This document shows, piece after piece, positions 35,918-44,846 of a stretch of DNA of 64,000 bases. Each line of letters begins with the position of its first letter. Position 1 is the stretch's first letter. Source of the stretch: Microbulbifer elongatus (GTDB taxonomy: Bacteria; Pseudomonadota; Gammaproteobacteria; Pseudomonadales; Cellvibrionaceae); NCBI RefSeq assembly GCF_020524885.1, contig NZ_JAIVKJ010000003.1, forward strand, positions 169,501 to 233,500, given 5' to 3'. The notes beneath the pieces were generated by a model that saw only the letters and a list, made by a program, of their open reading frames with translations, did no database searches and had not been told where the DNA came from. Both the position numbers and the translations under genes were made by a program.

Positions 35918-37399
35918 ATGTCTAGTTTGAATGGGGAATCCGTTTTCAACAGGCTACCGCATCGGTCAATACGTTCGGTGAGTGCCGGTTTCCTGGTGAC
36001 CAGCGCGTTATTGTTTGGTGGTTGCTCGCCACCGGGTTCAGAATCTTCGACAGATGTTTCCGTTGCGGATAGTGCGACGACTTTGAGTGAAACATTGGAA
36101 TCAAAGTCATCCCTTGATGTACAAACCGAGCAGCTCGACAGCTATTTCGATGCGCTCGAGCAACATCAGCGCTGGTTGGGGTCTGTCGTTTTGATGGTGG
36201 GCGGCGAAGTCGTTTACCAGCGTACTCTACAGGCACCGGATACAACAGAAGCTGTACAGGGTGAACCGCAGCATCCGGTTTATCATATTGGTTCCATCAC
36301 CAAGTCCTTCACCAGCACATTGGTCATGCAGCTGGTGGAAGAGGGCAAAATCTCTCTCCAAGACACGGTCGATCGCTGGTACCCGGGTATAGCGAACGCT
36401 CCCAAAATTACCATCGAGTATTTGCTAACTCATCGCAACGGCTTGGAAAACTTTACCGATCGGGAAGATTACTTTTCGTATTATACGGAGTCTATGGATA
36501 AGGCGCGCCGGCTAGCGTTACTGGAATCTTTATCGAAAGAATTCGAGCCAGGTGATCAACAGAAGTACAGCAACACTGGCTATATGCTGCTGGGAATGAT
36601 TGCCGAAGAGGTTACCGGCAAGCCGTTCTCAGTGATGTTGCAAGAGCGCATTGCGGCACCTCTGGACATGGCTTTCACGTTTTACCCCGTTGACCGAGGT
36701 AGCGAAAGCCAAGGAAAAATACATTCCTCTCTCTTTCCTTCGTACCGCTGGCAGGGTGCCTGGGAAACCGCACCCTACACGGACCCATCTGTTCCTGGCG
36801 GCGCTGGAGCCATGGTGTCCACACCCAGTGAAGTGGCAAGCTATTTTCGCTCGCTCATGCGGGGCAATGTCCTGGGCGAATCATCACTCAAGGTTCTTAT
36901 GCCTCTAGAGGGGAAATTGGGCGCCGGAATCCTTGAGTTTCCGTATTACGAGCGGAAGGGCTATGGGCACAATGGCAAGATTGACGAGTATGCATCAGTA
37001 GCGGGTTATTTCCCCGACGGCGACGTGGCATTTGCAGTCTTCTCTAATGGTAGCCGAGTGAGCAATAACGATATCAATATTGCGCTGCTGGCAGCAGCCT
37101 ATGGTGATCCCATTAAGATTCCGAATTTCACACTGGCTCCGAGCGTCGAGCAAACTGCTGCACTTGCCGAGGAAATCTCTGGACTTTATCGCAGTGACTA
37201 TATGCCTTTGGAGATAGCGCTTTTTGTTGAAGAGGGGCAGTTGTTTGGCCAGGCAACTGGGCAAAGCAAGTTTCCACTGACGGCCAGTTCCGCCAGTGAA
37301 TTTGAGTTCGCTCCCGCGGGTATCGTATTAGAGGTCACAGATAAAGATCATTTCACGCTCCACCAGGGTGGTGGTTCAACCCCGTTTGTCCGGAAGTAA
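35918..37399 (+). CDS. Serine beta-lactamase-fold hydrolase, lipoprotein
   Basis: A 493-residue lipoprotein (lipobox FGGC, C36). Catalytic signatures are S126-I-T-K129, Y217-S-N219 and GHNG near residue 350. The core is the class C beta-lactamase/DD-peptidase fold, followed by a beta-rich C-terminal domain of about 100 residues. Like its relative at 20.3 kb, it may be a D-amino-acid peptidase, DD-carboxypeptidase or esterase. It follows a terminator and is preceded by a duplicated purine-rich leader. It is convergent with the ABC permease gene, with only 28 bp between stops. Fold and catalytic residues are sure; the substrate is not. Confidence 0.86.
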   Translation: MSSLNGESVFNRLPHRSIRSVSAGFLVTSALLFGGCSPPGSESSTDVSVADSATTLSETLESKSSLDVQTEQLDSYFDALEQHQRWLGSVVLMVGGEVVYQRTLQAPDTTEAVQGEPQHPVYHIGSITKSFTSTLVMQLVEEGKISLQDTVDRWYPGIANAPKITIEYLLTHRNGLENFTDREDYFSYYTESMDKARRLALLESLSKEFEPGDQQKYSNTGYMLLGMIAEEVTGKPFSVMLQERIAAPLDMAFTFYPVDRGSESQGKIHSSLFPSYRWQGAWETAPYTDPSVPGGAGAMVSTPSEVASYFRSLMRGNVLGESSLKVLMPLEGKLGAGILEFPYYERKGYGHNGKIDEYASVAGYFPDGDVAFAVFSNGSRVSNNDINIALLAAAYGDPIKIPNFTLAPSVEQTAALAEEISGLYRSDYMPLEIALFVEEGQLFGQATGQSKFPLTASSASEFEFAPAGIVLEVTDKDHFTLHQGGGSTPFVRK

Positions 37400-37427
37400 G
37401 ACATTATCCTGAGCAGCTGAATTCACT

Positions 37428-38810
37428 CTAATCACTTTGCAGCGCCTCAATTGGATTGAGGCGCGATGCCTTCACCGCGGGATAAACCCCAAACAAAAGC
37501 CCAATCACTGCGCACACAGTGAATGACAGCAGTATGGCCTGCAGCGACCAGGAAATCGCCCAGCCGGCATAAAGCGCAATGATCTCTGACAGGATCACGC
37601 CGAAGATAATGCCCAGCAGGCCGCCCAGAATGGCAATAGTGAAACTTTCGACCAAGTACTGGTTTCGGATGTCCTTTTGCGTTGCGCCTACGGCACGCAG
37701 CAGGCCGATCTCTCGGGTGCGTTCCAGTACGGTTGCCAGCATGATATTCATGATGCCGATTCCGCCCACCAGCAGTGAGATGCCGGCGACACAAGACATG
37801 ACGATATTGAAGATGGTCTGGGTTTCCATTTTCTGTGCCATCAGTGCTGCTGGTACGACTAGCTCATAATCGTCGACATTATTGTGCCGCCGGTCGAGAA
37901 GATGTGCGATGGCCCGGGCAGCCTGTTGTGCATCGCTTTCCGGTATGAGTTCGAACTTGAGTTCAGTAACTTCCGGTGCCAGTTTCTTTTGGGAAAAGCG
38001 CTGGGTTGCTGTAGCGAAGGGGATAAATATCTGCTCGCGCTCGCTGCCCAGTTGCACCCCCTCGAAATTGGAATCCTGAACAAATGGCGAATCCAGAACA
38101 CCGACGACTTCGAACCAGAGGTGGTTAATTTTGATCTGGTTACCGAGGGCATTACCCGCGGGGAATAGTTGTCGAGCGACTTCTTCGCCTAGTACTGCCA
38201 CCTGAGTAAGATTCTGTGTGTCCTGATCTTCGAACAGCCTGCCTCCGGCGAGCTGGAATGGCGTCAATTGAAAATATTCCGGGGTCACCCCGGTGGCAGT
38301 CGCGGTACTTTTACCGGTAGCGCTGAATACGGCGTAGGTATCAATGGCCCGCTGTGCGGCTACTGATTTTATGAAGGGCAGGGTGCTAAGGGCGGCTTCA
38401 GCATCCCGCAGGCTGAGACCGCTGGTCTGCTTGCGTTGCTCGTACAGGTCCTCATTGTCTAGGTCTGTGCTTTTGACGATGAGGTTATTCAGCCCCATGG
38501 TTTCGATCATTCTCAGGGCTTCCTGCTCCGCACCCTTGCCGATATTCAGCATGGCGATAACGGCACCCACACCAAAAATCATACCTAGCAGGGTCAACAG
38601 CGTGCGCAGTTTGTGCTGGGAGAGCTCGGCGAGCGCTTCGCGAAACGTGACCAGTAATGCGCGCAGATCACTTCGCAGTACGGAGAGGTGATGCTTCCCT
38701 GCCATTGAGGATATGGCGCGGGCAGGTTCTGTCGTAGTTCGCATGGTTTTCGCTGTGCTGATTGAATGTTGCGCGTGTTGCGATGTGGGAATCTGTGTGG
38801 CCCTGGTCAC
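37428..38810 (-). CDS. MacB/FtsX-type ABC transporter permease
   Basis: A membrane protein of up to 460 residues. One helix near residues 68-90 (LRTLLTLLGMIFGVGAVIAML) is followed by a periplasmic MacB-PCD-type domain (about 100-330) and three C-terminal helices of the FtsX fold (ISLLVGGIGIMNIMLATVLERTREIGLLRAVGA). It lacks a nucleotide-binding domain; the ATPase is the first gene of this five-gene set. MacB-like proteins act as mechanotransducers that push peptides, lipoproteins or toxins through a periplasmic tunnel. The start is unsure: GTG 38810, ATG 38744 or ATG 38705, none with a clear ribosome site. It lies 27 bp after the third adaptor gene. Confidence 0.88.
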   Translation of the reverse strand: MTRATQIPTSQHAQHSISTAKTMRTTTEPARAISSMAGKHHLSVLRSDLRALLVTFREALAELSQHKLRTLLTLLGMIFGVGAVIAMLNIGKGAEQEALRMIETMGLNNLIVKSTDLDNEDLYEQRKQTSGLSLRDAEAALSTLPFIKSVAAQRAIDTYAVFSATGKSTATATGVTPEYFQLTPFQLAGGRLFEDQDTQNLTQVAVLGEEVARQLFPAGNALGNQIKINHLWFEVVGVLDSPFVQDSNFEGVQLGSEREQIFIPFATATQRFSQKKLAPEVTELKFELIPESDAQQAARAIAHLLDRRHNNVDDYELVVPAALMAQKMETQTIFNIVMSCVAGISLLVGGIGIMNIMLATVLERTREIGLLRAVGATQKDIRNQYLVESFTIAILGGLLGIIFGVILSEIIALYAGWAISWSLQAILLSFTVCAVIGLLFGVYPAVKASRLNPIEALQSD

Positions 38811-38837
38811 CTTTCTAGGGCCCGCTCCGGGCTCTGT

Positions 38838-40064
38838 TTATGGCGCCAGTGTGGTATTCACCTCAAACAGTGCAATCTGATCACCACTGGAGAGCCCATC
38901 GGTAATTTCTACGTGTGTCGATGTGCGAGTGCCTACCGTGACTGCCTGTCGGCGGAATTCACCATCACTAAAGCGCTGCACGAAGTTGCCGATGCGATCC
39001 TGGAACAGGCTTTGAGCGGGTATTTCGAGCCGTTTCGCGGCTGAACTCACCTGAATACGTGCGCTGACACTGCGGCCAAGTTTGAAGAGTGCCGGTTGCT
39101 GCTCAGCGAGTTGCAGTAAAACCTCGTAGTACTTCAGTGGGTTACCGCGTTCGATTGTGGAGGGGGCTTGGCTCACTTCCGCGACGGTTGCCTCGAAATG
39201 CTGTTCCGGCAGCGAATCCAGCCATAGCGTAGCGGGTTGCCCGGCGGACAGGCCGGTGGCTTCGCGATCGGCGACGTACAGGCGGGCCTGCATTTGGCGA
39301 ATATCCGGCAGGTCGCCGACCTTGCGGCCCGGCCAGATTTGCGTCCCTACTTGGGGTTTATCGCCGCGCCAGTTCGCTTCGTAGGTCAGGAGCCCGTCGT
39401 GGGGGGCCTGGATTTCCAGCGCGGATAACCCTTCGTTCAGCCGCTGTAGTTTTTCCCGGTGCTTGCTTTCCTGACTGGAGAGCACATCGATTTCGCCCTT
39501 GGCGGTCTCCACAAAACGGCCTTTTTGCCAACTGAGGAAATCCAGCTTTTCACCGAGGTAGCGGGTGTCCAACTGGTCGTCGAGAATCTCCAGGCGAGAC
39601 TTGATGCGCTCATCATCTACGGTAAAACGCTCGGCAAAGCCTTTTTCAGCTGCCACTTGCTGAATATCTTGCAGCACCTTGTTCTGATCGGAATCCAGTG
39701 CGCCTTTCTTCTCGCGCAGGTCCTGCAGTGATAATGCCAGTTCACCCTCGGCCTCGCGCTTGTCTACCTGCATACGCTCACCGCCAAACCGCACGATTAC
39801 CTCGCCCTTCTTTACCCTGGAGAACTCTGGCGCGAGCCAGGCGATAAATTTGGGCGGGCCGGAGACGGGCGCAGTGATGACGGTAGACTGGGTCGCTTCA
39901 AGCTCGCCATGGGCAGGCACAAAAACCGCCTGCTCTCTTACCGACACCGTGTGTAGCAGCTGTGACTGCGCGGGTTTACTGCAGCCGGTATGAACACCCA
40001 CGGTCATCGCAAGGGCGGCCAGCATGAGTTGTGTAATAATCGGGGATCCTAAACGTGGAGTCAC
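38838..40064 (-). CDS. Periplasmic adaptor (HlyD/MacA-type), third of three
   Basis: A 408-residue membrane fusion protein with a candidate lipobox (HTGC, C28). Barrel and lipoyl halves (GELEATQSTVITAPVSGPPKFI, FSRVKKGEVIVRFGG) flank a coiled-coil hairpin of about 130 residues (REAEGELALSLQDLREKKGA). The C-terminal region has YEVLLQLAEQQPALFKLGRSVSARI and ITDGLSSGDQIALF, the membrane-proximal domain. It works with an ABC permease to bridge the periplasm. It overlaps the previous adaptor gene by 4 nt. Three such adaptors in a row are unusual for one permease. Confidence 0.88.
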   Translation of the reverse strand: MTPRLGSPIITQLMLAALAMTVGVHTGCSKPAQSQLLHTVSVREQAVFVPAHGELEATQSTVITAPVSGPPKFIAWLAPEFSRVKKGEVIVRFGGERMQVDKREAEGELALSLQDLREKKGALDSDQNKVLQDIQQVAAEKGFAERFTVDDERIKSRLEILDDQLDTRYLGEKLDFLSWQKGRFVETAKGEIDVLSSQESKHREKLQRLNEGLSALEIQAPHDGLLTYEANWRGDKPQVGTQIWPGRKVGDLPDIRQMQARLYVADREATGLSAGQPATLWLDSLPEQHFEATVAEVSQAPSTIERGNPLKYYEVLLQLAEQQPALFKLGRSVSARIQVSSAAKRLEIPAQSLFQDRIGNFVQRFSDGEFRRQAVTVGTRTSTHVEITDGLSSGDQIALFEVNTTLAP

Positions 40065-41143
40065 TGGCTTGCCTCCGCGAGTGCCGGATTCTGCGTGGTT
40101 TCATCCCGCTCTGCTACAAGACTGTCCGGGAGGTTGATGGCCGCAGTCATCCCTGGTCTCAGTGTCTCTCCATCAGTCTCAACGGTAACCAGCATGTCGA
40201 TTACTCTGCGGCGATCCCCGCGGGCACGGTCGCGCACTACGATCCCGAGTTCGGCGACGGTACCGACAAGGCTGTTGCCTGCAATGCCATCCAGGACGAC
40301 GTCGACCGCTACACCTTGAGCGAAGCGTGTTTTGTCCGCTTCGTCAATTTGCGCGCGTAGTTGCATCTGACTGAGATCGGATATTTCCAGCACCGGTTGG
40401 CCGAATCGAATGGAGTCACCTTCGGAGGGTTTTTCTCCCTCCCAGTTGGGGATGTATTGCACCAGGCCGGCGATACTGGCGTGGACCTTGAGCTTGTCGA
40501 CTTCCGCCTGCAGTGCCTGAGTTTCCTGCTCCAGCCGCTCCACCTTGCGCTCGGCGAGTGAAATGTTCAGGGCACCGGTCTTGCGATGTAGTTTTGCCAA
40601 GGCGCGGGCAAGAGCAAGATCATTTTCAGCCACTTTAAAATCAATTTGCGCTTTACGACGCTCATTGCGTGACATGGACTGGTCGAGGATTTCCGCCTTG
40701 CGCCGTGCCTTTTCAAACTCAGCGCGTTTTTCCTCAACCGCCAGCGTATCATCCCGCTGGGTGCGACTCTCTTGCAGCTGGACATTTTCCAGCTCGCTGC
40801 GCGCTTGCTGTAGCTCTGCCTGCTTGTCTCGAAGGTTGTCACGTACCGGTTTGTCATCAAAGGCAACCACAAGATCACCTTCGGCCACATGGGTGTTCTC
40901 CGCGACCATCGTCTTGATGTTGTAATTCCACATACGGGTAATTGACGGTGGTGCCACTTTGACTGCGCGACTGGCCTCAAGCTCGCCGGTGATCGTGAGC
41001 GCTGCGGTGCGCTGCCCCGAAGCAGGAGCGGTGGCCTGTGGCGAGGAATCTGCGCAACCAACCGCAATCAATGCCACCATTGCGGACAGCAGTAACCGGC
41101 GTGAGCAGGGGAATAGAATTAGTGCATGTGCGCTGGAAATCAT
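40061..41143 (-). CDS. Periplasmic adaptor (HlyD-type), second of three
   Basis: A 360-residue membrane fusion protein with a lipobox-like AVGC (C30). The hairpin is very rich in charged residues (about 100-225, with long Glu/Arg/Lys/Gln heptads such as ERKVERLEQETQALQAEV). Flanking lipoyl-like halves are ASRAVKVAPPSITRMWNYN and VHASIAGLVQYIPNWEGEKPSEGDSI. The barrel SQMQLRAQIDEADKTRFAQG is typical. Start and stop both overlap neighbours by 4 nt. It shares the pattern of lipoyl motif plus tryptophan (NWEGEKP, compare NWRGDKP in the third adaptor), so the two are probably paralogues. Confidence 0.87.
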   Translation of the reverse strand: MISSAHALILFPCSRRLLLSAMVALIAVGCADSSPQATAPASGQRTAALTITGELEASRAVKVAPPSITRMWNYNIKTMVAENTHVAEGDLVVAFDDKPVRDNLRDKQAELQQARSELENVQLQESRTQRDDTLAVEEKRAEFEKARRKAEILDQSMSRNERRKAQIDFKVAENDLALARALAKLHRKTGALNISLAERKVERLEQETQALQAEVDKLKVHASIAGLVQYIPNWEGEKPSEGDSIRFGQPVLEISDLSQMQLRAQIDEADKTRFAQGVAVDVVLDGIAGNSLVGTVAELGIVVRDRARGDRRRVIDMLVTVETDGETLRPGMTAAINLPDSLVAERDETTQNPALAEASQ

Positions 41144-42111
41144 TCTGGAGACTCCAGTTCAATACGAGCGCCCATCCCCGGTAACAGTTGAAACGGTGCG
41201 GGTTGATCGAGAGTGAATTCCATCTGATAGAACAGTCCCGGACCCCAGTCGTGCAATTTCTGGGGCTGTGTGGCGATATGACTGAGGCTAACTTTGAGTG
41301 GATGTCGCTGGTACGCATCGAAAACAAGCTGTCCGCGCATCTCTGGTTGCACTCGATCCGCATCTACCTCGTGTAGCCAGGATTCTATGTAGAGGTCCTG
41401 CAGGGAAGGAATTTCTGCGATTACCCACGAAGGTTGCGCGGTCATGCCCACAAATACCCGCTCACCATTCCAGGGATGCTTGCCGTAAATAACCGGGCCT
41501 TTCCGTTCTGCTTGCAGGCTCATGGCCGCGAGGCGCTGCTCCAACAAAGACACTCGGTCTTTGGAGCGCTCGATCTGAATACGTTGTTTACGCAGCGCGA
41601 CATCCCGCGCGAGCTTTGCCTGCGCCAGTGTCTCGGCGGCTTTCTCGACGCTGGCTTTAGCCTCGATAACCTTGACCTGGTAGGACTCGTGTTCGAACTG
41701 GCTCAGATACTGGCGCGGTATACCTGCATCGATCTGTGCTTTCTCCAGCAGCAGCTGCTCGCGCTCCAGCGCGTATTCCGCCTCGAGTACCGTTTGCGCA
41801 TGCTTGCTGGTCTCCTGCTGGAGTTTCTCTTCTGCGGTAATCAACGCGACGTTCTCGCTGTTGATCTGCCCCTGCAGGGCAGCGCCATCAAATACCGCGA
41901 CGATATCGCCAGGATTTGCTACCTGACCCTCCGGCATCAACCACTGTAGCTCCACACGCCAGTTGTCAGTCATGGGGGCGATGAACTGTTGGCTGTTGCG
42001 GGCACGGACTTCGCCGGAAAGAAGCAGCGGGCTGCTATTGGCTAGCACTGTCGCTGACACCATGCAAAAAGCGGCGGCCAAGGGGAGTAGGGTGTGGGTC
42101 AGACGGTGCAT
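41140..42111 (-). CDS. Periplasmic adaptor (HlyD-type), first of three
   Basis: A 323-residue protein with a cleavable signal peptide (PLAAAFCMVSATVLA) rather than a lipobox. It has a split lipoyl region (NSQQFIAPMTDNWRVELQWL, EGQVANPGDIVAVFDG), a long coiled coil at about 75-190, and a beta-barrel region (IPSLQDLYIESWLHEVDADRVQ). It is the most divergent of the three adaptors. Its start lies inside the last 13 nt of the ATPase gene and its stop overlaps the second adaptor by 4 nt. It should sit in the periplasm between permease and outer-membrane exit channel; no TolC-like gene is present in the window. Confidence 0.83.
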   Translation of the reverse strand: MHRLTHTLLPLAAAFCMVSATVLANSSPLLLSGEVRARNSQQFIAPMTDNWRVELQWLMPEGQVANPGDIVAVFDGAALQGQINSENVALITAEEKLQQETSKHAQTVLEAEYALEREQLLLEKAQIDAGIPRQYLSQFEHESYQVKVIEAKASVEKAAETLAQAKLARDVALRKQRIQIERSKDRVSLLEQRLAAMSLQAERKGPVIYGKHPWNGERVFVGMTAQPSWVIAEIPSLQDLYIESWLHEVDADRVQPEMRGQLVFDAYQRHPLKVSLSHIATQPQKLHDWGPGLFYQMEFTLDQPAPFQLLPGMGARIELESPE

Positions 42112-42779
42112 CGTGAATCCTCCACCACGACGCCGTCGCTCATACGGATAACCCGCTGTGCGTGCTCGGCGATTTCCGCTTCGTGGGTGACCATGACGAT
42201 GGTCTGGCCCTCGCGGTGGAGTTCCTTGAGCAGCTCGAGAATTTCGAGGGACGTTTTACTATCGAGGTTGCCGGTGGGCTCGTCGGCGAAAATTACCTTG
42301 GGGTTATTGATCAGTGCACGGGCTATGGCAACCCTCTGGCGCTGACCTCCAGACATTTCAAATGGCTTGTGTTCAAGGCGGTGTCCCAGTCCAACACGTT
42401 CCAGCATGGTGCGGGCGCGCTCTTTTGCGATCACCTCGTCCACCTGACCGTAACGCAGGGGCAGCATCACATTGCGCATGGCACTGAGCCGCGGTAGTAG
42501 GTGGAAGGTCTGGAAGATAAACCCGATATGTTGATTGCGCAGTGACGATAGGTCATCGTCACTGAAGCTGCCAATGGCGCGTCCATCCAGCAGGTAATCA
42601 CCACTACTCTGCTGATCGAGACAGCCGAGAATGTTCATCAGGGTCGACTTGCCCGAGCCGGAGGCGCCCATGATCGCAACAAACTCATTACGTTCTATAT
42701 CGAGCGACACACCGGCAAGCGCGGTGACGCGCACATCGCCATCACCGTAATGTCTGGTGAGATTTCGTAATGTGATCAA
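42099..42779 (-). CDS. ABC transporter ATPase, MacB/LolD type
   Basis: A 226-residue ATPase with Walker A GASGSGKST, signature MSGGQRQRVAIARAL, Walker B VIFADEPTGNLDS and the switch histidine in VTHEAEIAEHA. This is the MacB/LolD/FtsE class, which pairs with FtsX-fold permeases such as the one at the end of this operon. No ATG is available; TTG at 42779 is used, with AGGGA 5 nt upstream. It starts 73 bp after murQ on the same strand with no terminator between, so the exporter genes could be co-transcribed with the MurNAc genes. Confidence 0.92.
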   Translation of the reverse strand: MITLRNLTRHYGDGDVRVTALAGVSLDIERNEFVAIMGASGSGKSTLMNILGCLDQQSSGDYLLDGRAIGSFSDDDLSSLRNQHIGFIFQTFHLLPRLSAMRNVMLPLRYGQVDEVIAKERARTMLERVGLGHRLEHKPFEMSGGQRQRVAIARALINNPKVIFADEPTGNLDSKTSLEILELLKELHREGQTIVMVTHEAEIAEHAQRVIRMSDGVVVEDSRCTV

Positions 42780-42852
42780 GCGATTCCCTGCCGGATATTA
42801 TTGTTCGTGAAGCGACCACCGGAATGTCGTGCCGGTAAAATTGGTTGCCGGA

Positions 42853-43830
42853 CTATACTGCCAGTTCTTCGTCGGTCTGCACAACACTCGAGACGCTTTG
42901 GCTGGCTTTGGTCTGGCGCACATTTTCGATGGCCCGCCGCAGGAATCCGCTGGCCTGAGACAGGGCGGTCTCGGCTGGCCCTCGTTCCAGACCACTTAGA
43001 ATCATCATAATGGCGAGCTTGGCGTTGTGATCGCATTTGCTTAAGACGCGATCGGCCTCCTCAAGGTCTACTCCGGTGGCCTCCATAACAATACGACGTG
43101 TGCGGCTCACCAGTTTTTCGTTGGTTGCTTTCACATCGACCATCAGGTTGTAGAAGCTCTTGCCGATGCGGATCATACTGGCGGTCGTCAGCATGTTCAG
43201 TACCAGCTTCTGCGCGGTGCCGGCTTTCATGCGGGTGGAGCCGGTGAGAATTTCCGGGCCGACTTCCGGGAGGATGGCGATTTCCGCCTCAGCGGCGATG
43301 GCCGCGGTTTTATTGCACGACAGCGCAACGGTGGTGCAGCCCAGCGCGCGGGCGTATCGCAGGCCGCCGATCACATAAGGTGTGCGTCCGCTTGCTGCAA
43401 TCCCCACGACTACGTCATCCTTGCTGAGATTGATACCGCGCAAGTCTTCCCCGCCGAGGGTAAAGCTGTCTTCGGCTCCTTCTTGTGCCCGGTAAACCGC
43501 TTCTTCGCCACCGGCGATTAACGCCACCACCATATCCTCACTCACACCATACGTGGGCGGGCACTCTACGGCATCCAGAATTCCCAGTCGGCCACTGGTC
43601 CCCGCGCCCATATAGATCAGGCGGGCGCCGACTTTGAATGCCTCGGCAATAGCGTCCACCGCGCGAGCGATATGTGGCAGTTCCTGACTCACGGCTTCGG
43701 GTACTTCTCTGTCTGCGGCGTTTATTTTTTGCAGAATTTCTTCACTGGATAACAGGTCGATATCCAGCGTGTCTGGATTGCGAGCCTCACTGGCTAAGGT
43801 GGCCAGCTCATTGATAAGTTGTTTGTTCAT
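42853..43830 (-). CDS. murQ: N-acetylmuramic acid 6-phosphate etherase
   Basis: A 325-residue SIS-domain lyase that splits MurNAc-6-P into GlcNAc-6-P and D-lactate in the cytoplasm. Signatures are strong: [22 protein letters not shown] with the catalytic-region Glu, [20 protein letters not shown], and [20 protein letters not shown]. The tail forms the usual UBA-like helical domain. The ATG at 43830 begins [18 protein letters not shown], the normal family start; a 20-residue longer frame from 43890 is not needed. It lies 109 bp after a BadF-type kinase gene and 73 bp before the ABC ATPase gene. It is the anchor for calling this a MurNAc catabolic locus. Confidence 0.97.
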   Translation of the reverse strand: MNKQLINELATLASEARNPDTLDIDLLSSEEILQKINAADREVPEAVSQELPHIARAVDAIAEAFKVGARLIYMGAGTSGRLGILDAVECPPTYGVSEDMVVALIAGGEEAVYRAQEGAEDSFTLGGEDLRGINLSKDDVVVGIAASGRTPYVIGGLRYARALGCTTVALSCNKTAAIAAEAEIAILPEVGPEILTGSTRMKAGTAQKLVLNMLTTASMIRIGKSFYNLMVDVKATNEKLVSRTRRIVMEATGVDLEEADRVLSKCDHNAKLAIMMILSGLERGPAETALSQASGFLRRAIENVRQTKASQSVSSVVQTDEELAV

Positions 43831-43939
43831 GGCTTGATTGGACTCCAGTGTCTTCGCCGCAATGTGGTATAGCGTTGTTTTGTTATGCAACTTCTTATAG
43901 GGGCCAGGTAATAGAGGCTAGGTGCCTCGGAGTGGCTTT

Positions 43940-44827
43940 TTAAGGCTCCGAGAGGCTGGGCTGCGTGGCCGACTGCCTTGCCAGCATGCAGGCACCATCC
44001 AGGGCGGTGCCCAGCGGTGGTATTTGTCGTTGCTGGTGATCGGGGTGCAAATGCGGCCCCAGTTTGTCCGCAAGGCCTCCGAGAATCGCCAGGGGCAGGG
44101 CGTCGCCATCGCTTGCCATCTCGATTAAACGGTCTACCTCAGCGGCGGTTTTCGCGATTATTTCCCGGGCAATATGGCAATTGGGAAGGTGCGAAAACAC
44201 GGTCGGGGCCAGTGCCGCATACTCTCTTGATCCTGCGTGCTGCAGCCAGGGAAGAATGCGAGAGCGATCCTCACCCACTTCGCGCATGATTTGCTGGCAC
44301 AGTGCGCTCTTTGCCTGACCGTAACTATCCAGTTCCCACAACAGTGCGCGTACCAGGCTTTTGCCGATGGCGGCACCACTGCCTTCGTCGCCCACTGCGA
44401 GCCCCCAGCCACCAAATTGGCGAATCCTTCCATCTCTTCCGAGACGCATGGCGACGGAGCCGGTACCGATCGCGACCATGACTATGGGGGTGCCGGCACC
44501 TGCGCCCAGCAGCGAAGTCCGGGCATCGGAGGTGATCTCTACATTCAGAAACCCCAGCGCACTCAGGCGCTGCTGCAGCTGTTTGGCGGAGCTCGGGTTC
44601 CCGGCTCCCGCCACACCGCAAGCCAGGTGCACACAATTTGGCTGGATATTCCGTCGTGCGAGGATTTGTCGTGTGATCCCAACGATATTGTTGATGGCAC
44701 CGTCCAGATCCTGAGTGAGGGAACTGGCACCGGATTTCAACGTGATGGCATTGCCATCCGGGCTCTCCAGCCGTGCCAGTGTCTTGGTGCCACCACCGTC
44801 TATCCCTAGAAAATATGCACTCATCAT
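43940..44827 (-). CDS. BadF/BadG-family amino-sugar kinase (MurK-like MurNAc/GlcNAc kinase)
   Basis: A 295-residue ASKHA-fold kinase. It has phosphate 1 motif FLGIDGGGTKT, phosphate 2 motif IGTGSVAMRLGRDG, FGGWGLAVGDEGSG and ILGGLADKLGP (adenosine region). The family includes eukaryotic-type GlcNAc kinase and Clostridium MurK, which phosphorylates both MurNAc and GlcNAc. Placement between an SSS symporter (19 bp upstream) and murQ argues that it supplies MurNAc-6-P to MurQ. This would replace the PTS MurP of E. coli. ATG 44827 and ATG 44824 are adjacent; either gives the same protein bar one residue. Confidence 0.88.
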   Translation of the reverse strand: MMSAYFLGIDGGGTKTLARLESPDGNAITLKSGASSLTQDLDGAINNIVGITRQILARRNIQPNCVHLACGVAGAGNPSSAKQLQQRLSALGFLNVEITSDARTSLLGAGAGTPIVMVAIGTGSVAMRLGRDGRIRQFGGWGLAVGDEGSGAAIGKSLVRALLWELDSYGQAKSALCQQIMREVGEDRSRILPWLQHAGSREYAALAPTVFSHLPNCHIAREIIAKTAAEVDRLIEMASDGDALPLAILGGLADKLGPHLHPDHQQRQIPPLGTALDGACMLARQSATQPSLSEP

Positions 44828-44846
44828 TTGCCTGCCTTGCTATTCC

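Noticed and set aside
20296-37399. The two beta-lactamase-fold lipoproteins as antibiotic resistance genes
   Set aside because: They have the SxxK/YxN motifs of the broad family plus extra C-terminal domains; most such proteins are esterases or peptidases, and no resistance context is present.
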